The notes beneath the pieces are model-generated. The model searched no databases. It was not told the origin of the DNA and saw only the letters and a list, made by a program, of their open reading frames with translations. This document shows, piece after piece, positions 61,701-64,000 of a DNA stretch of 64,000 nucleotides. The position numbers and the translations under genes were made by a program. The DNA lies in assembly GCA_027924585.1 (NCBI GenBank), contig BSBM01002124.1:1-64000 (forward strand), read 5' to 3'. Numbering within the stretch: the first letter of the stretch is position 1; each line of letters begins with the position of its first letter. Origin of the DNA: Larix kaempferi (lineage: Eukaryota; Streptophyta; Pinopsida; Pinales; Pinaceae).

Positions 61701-64000
61701 AAGGTTTACATGATTTCTTAAAAAACACGAGTTTTTAGAAAATGTGTTTTATTTCATAAATGGAATCAACAAAGGATGCACATTCTACGTCATAACGAAT
61801 TTCTATAGTTTGCGCATTCGTCCGGAAATAAGAAAAGCTTACTTCCACCGTTTTTTAAAATCACAGCTTCTAGAACGTTTACATGATTTCGTAAAAAACA
61901 TGAGTTTTTAGAAAATGTGTTTTATTTCATAAATGGAATCTACAAAGTATGCACATTCTATGTCATAACGACTTTCTATAGTTGGGCATGCGTCCGGAAA
62001 TAAGAAAAGCTTACTTCCACCGTTTTTTGAAATCACAGCTTCTAGAAGGTTTACATGATTTCGTAAAAAACATGAGTTTTTAGAAAATGTGTTTTATTTC
62101 ATAAATGGAATCTTCAAAGTATGCACATTCTACGTCATAAGGACTTTCTATAGTTTGCGCATGCGTCCGGAAATAAGAAAAGCTTACTTCCACCATTTTT
62201 TAAAATCACAGCTTCTAGAAGGTTTACATGATTTCGTAAAAAACACGAGTTTTTAGAAAATGTGTTTTATTTCATAAATGGAATCTACAAAGTATGCACA
62301 TTCTACGTAATAAGGACTTTCTATAGTTTGCGCATGCGTCCGGAAATAAGAAAAGCTTCCTTCCCCCGTTTTTTAAAATCACAGCTTCTAGAAGGTTTAC
62401 ATGATTTCTTAAAAAACACGAGTTTTTAGAAAATGTGTTTTATTTCATAAATGGGATCAACAAAGGATACACATTCTACGTCATAATGACTTTCTATAGT
62501 TTCCGCATGCGTCCGGAAATAAGAAAAGCTTACTTCCCCCGTTTTTTAAAATCACAGCTTCTAGAAGGTTTACATGATTTCTTAAAAAACACGAGTTTTT
62601 AGAAAATATGTTTTCTTTAATAAATGGAATCATCAAAGTATGCACATTCTACGTCATAACGACTTTCTATAGTTTTCGTATTCGTCCGGAAATAAGAAAA
62701 GCTTACTTCCCCGGTTTTTTAAAATCACAGCTTCTAGAAGGTTTACATGATTTCTTAAAAAACACGAATTTTTAGAAAATGTGTTTTATTTCACAAATGG
62801 AATCAACAATGTATGCACATTCTACGTCATAACGACCTTCTATAGTTTGCACATGCGTCCGGAAATAAGAAAAGCTTACTTCCACCATTTTTTAAAATCA
62901 CAGCTTCTAGAAGGTTTACATGATTTCATAAAAAACACGAGTTTTTAGAAAATGTGTTTTATTTCATAAATGGAATCAACAACGTATGCACATTCTACGT
63001 CATAACGACATTCTATAGTTTGCGCATTCGTCCGGAAATAAGAAAATCTTACTTCCACCATTTTTTAAAATCACAGCTTCTAGAAGGTTTACATGATTTC
63101 ATAAAAAACATGAATTTTTAGAAAATGTGTTTTATTTCATAAATGGAATCAACAACGTATGCACATTCTACATCATAACGACATTCTATTGTTTGCGCAT
63201 TCGTCCTGTAATAAGAAAAGCTTACTTCCACCATTTTTTAAAATCACAGCTTCTAGAAGGTTTACATGATTTCATAAAAAACACGAGTTTTTAGAAAATG
63301 TGTTTTATTTCATAAATGGAATCAACAAAGTATGCACATTCTACGTCATAACGACTTTCTATAGTTTGTGAATTCATCCGGAAATAAGAAAAGCTTACTT
63401 CCAACGTTTTTTAAAATCACAGCTTCTAAAAGGTTTACATGATTTCGTAAAAAACACGAGTTTTTAGAAAATGTGTTTTATTTCATAAATGGAATCTACA
63501 GAGTATGCACATTCTACGTCATAACGACTTTCTATAGTTGGGCATGCGTTTGGAAATAAGAAAAGCTTACTTCCCCCGTTTTTTGAAATCACAGCTTCTA
63601 GAAGGTTTACATGGTTTCGTAAAAAACACGAGTTTTTAGAAAATGTGTTTTATTTCATAAATGGAATCAACGAAGTATGCACATTCTACGTCATAACGAC
63701 CTTCTATAGTTTGCGCATGCGTCCGGAAATAAGAAAAGCTTACTTCCACCGTTTTTTAAAATCACAGCTTCTAGAAGGTTTACATGATTTCATAAAAAAC
63801 ACGAGTTTTTAGAAAATGTTTTTTATTTCATAAATGGAATCTACAAAGTATGCACATTCTACGTAATAAGGACTTTATATAGTTTGCGCATGCGTCCGGA
63901 AATAAGAAAAGCTTCCTTCCCCCATTTTTTAAAATCACAGCTTCTAGAAGGTTTACATGATTTCTTAAAAAACATGAGTTTTTAGAAAATGTGTTTTATT
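40766..64000. repeat. 173-bp satellite array, segment 4
   Basis: About 134 monomers without interruption to the window end; the first five A are the right target duplication of element 2B. To about 41,765 it matches 26,256-27,250. One monomer with the 21-bp internal duplication lies at 41,508. A local block with markers TAATTTT, GGAAACTAC and CTAGACAG is repeated at offset 1052 (48,340-49,110 and about 49,390-50,160) and partly again about 692 bp later. A rearranged monomer lies at 49,333-49,440. The marker AGTATTTAG recurs at 51,011, 52,741, 55,508 and 57,409. No non-satellite insert or credible gene is seen. Confidence 0.97.
49333..49440. repeat. Rearranged satellite monomer with a 33-bp direct repeat
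   Basis: The segment CGACTTTCTATAG...CATCCGGAAA (33 bp) occurs at 49,333-49,365 and again at 49,396-49,428. The second copy replaces the usual part with AAAATCACAGCTTCTAG between CTTCCCCCTAA and GTTTACATG. It marks a non-homologous breakpoint inside the array, next to the block that repeats at offset 1052. Confidence 0.85.

Overview
This window is repeat-dense, gene-poor nuclear DNA of a land plant. About 46.4 kb is one AT-rich satellite with a 173-bp period: a landmark motif recurs at 8, 181, 354 and 527. The rest is three LTR retrotransposon copies of the Ty1/copia type. The plant assignment rests on primer-binding sites matching the 3' end of initiator Met-tRNA (TGGTATCAGAGC), on copia-type Gag and RT/RNase H protein similarity, and on TG...CA LTRs with 5-bp target duplications. 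I cannot name the species. There is no bacterial or organellar gene, rRNA, tRNA or CRISPR array, and no functional host gene.

Layout: 1-2238 satellite; 2239-5439 a compact non-autonomous copia-like element (element 1, plus strand) with 880/890-bp LTRs, TSD TTTGG and one 359-codon gag-like ORF; 5440-19067 satellite; 19068-26250 a degenerate 7.2-kb copia element (element 2A, minus strand) with 639/638-bp LTRs and TSD AAAAA; 26251-33581 satellite; 33582-40765 a second copy of the same element (2B, minus strand) at the same position in the monomer with the same TSD; 40766-64000 satellite.

Elements 2A and 2B are not two insertions. They and their flanking satellite match at a constant offset of 14,514-14,515 bp over about 11.6 kb. 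At 12 LTR positions, by hand count, both copies share the same left-versus-right difference. So the element inserted once, its LTRs diverged, and the segment was then duplicated inside the array. Element 1 looks younger (about 10 LTR substitutions), and its insertion site survives empty in a neighbouring duplicated block near 7883.

The satellite is a mosaic of linked monomer variants and local higher-order blocks (offsets near 691, 692, 1052, 1730, 3283, 14,514 and 16,395 bp), as expected from repeated unequal exchange. Its 173-bp length suits a centromeric or other heterochromatic plant satellite, but nothing in the sequence proves centromere function.

The least expected features are the gag-only element with a 10-bp minisatellite in its LTRs, a TATA box inside a perfect 12-bp inverted repeat in the element 2 LTRs, and exon-like islands with consensus splice sites in the part of element 2 where gag, protease and integrase would normally lie.
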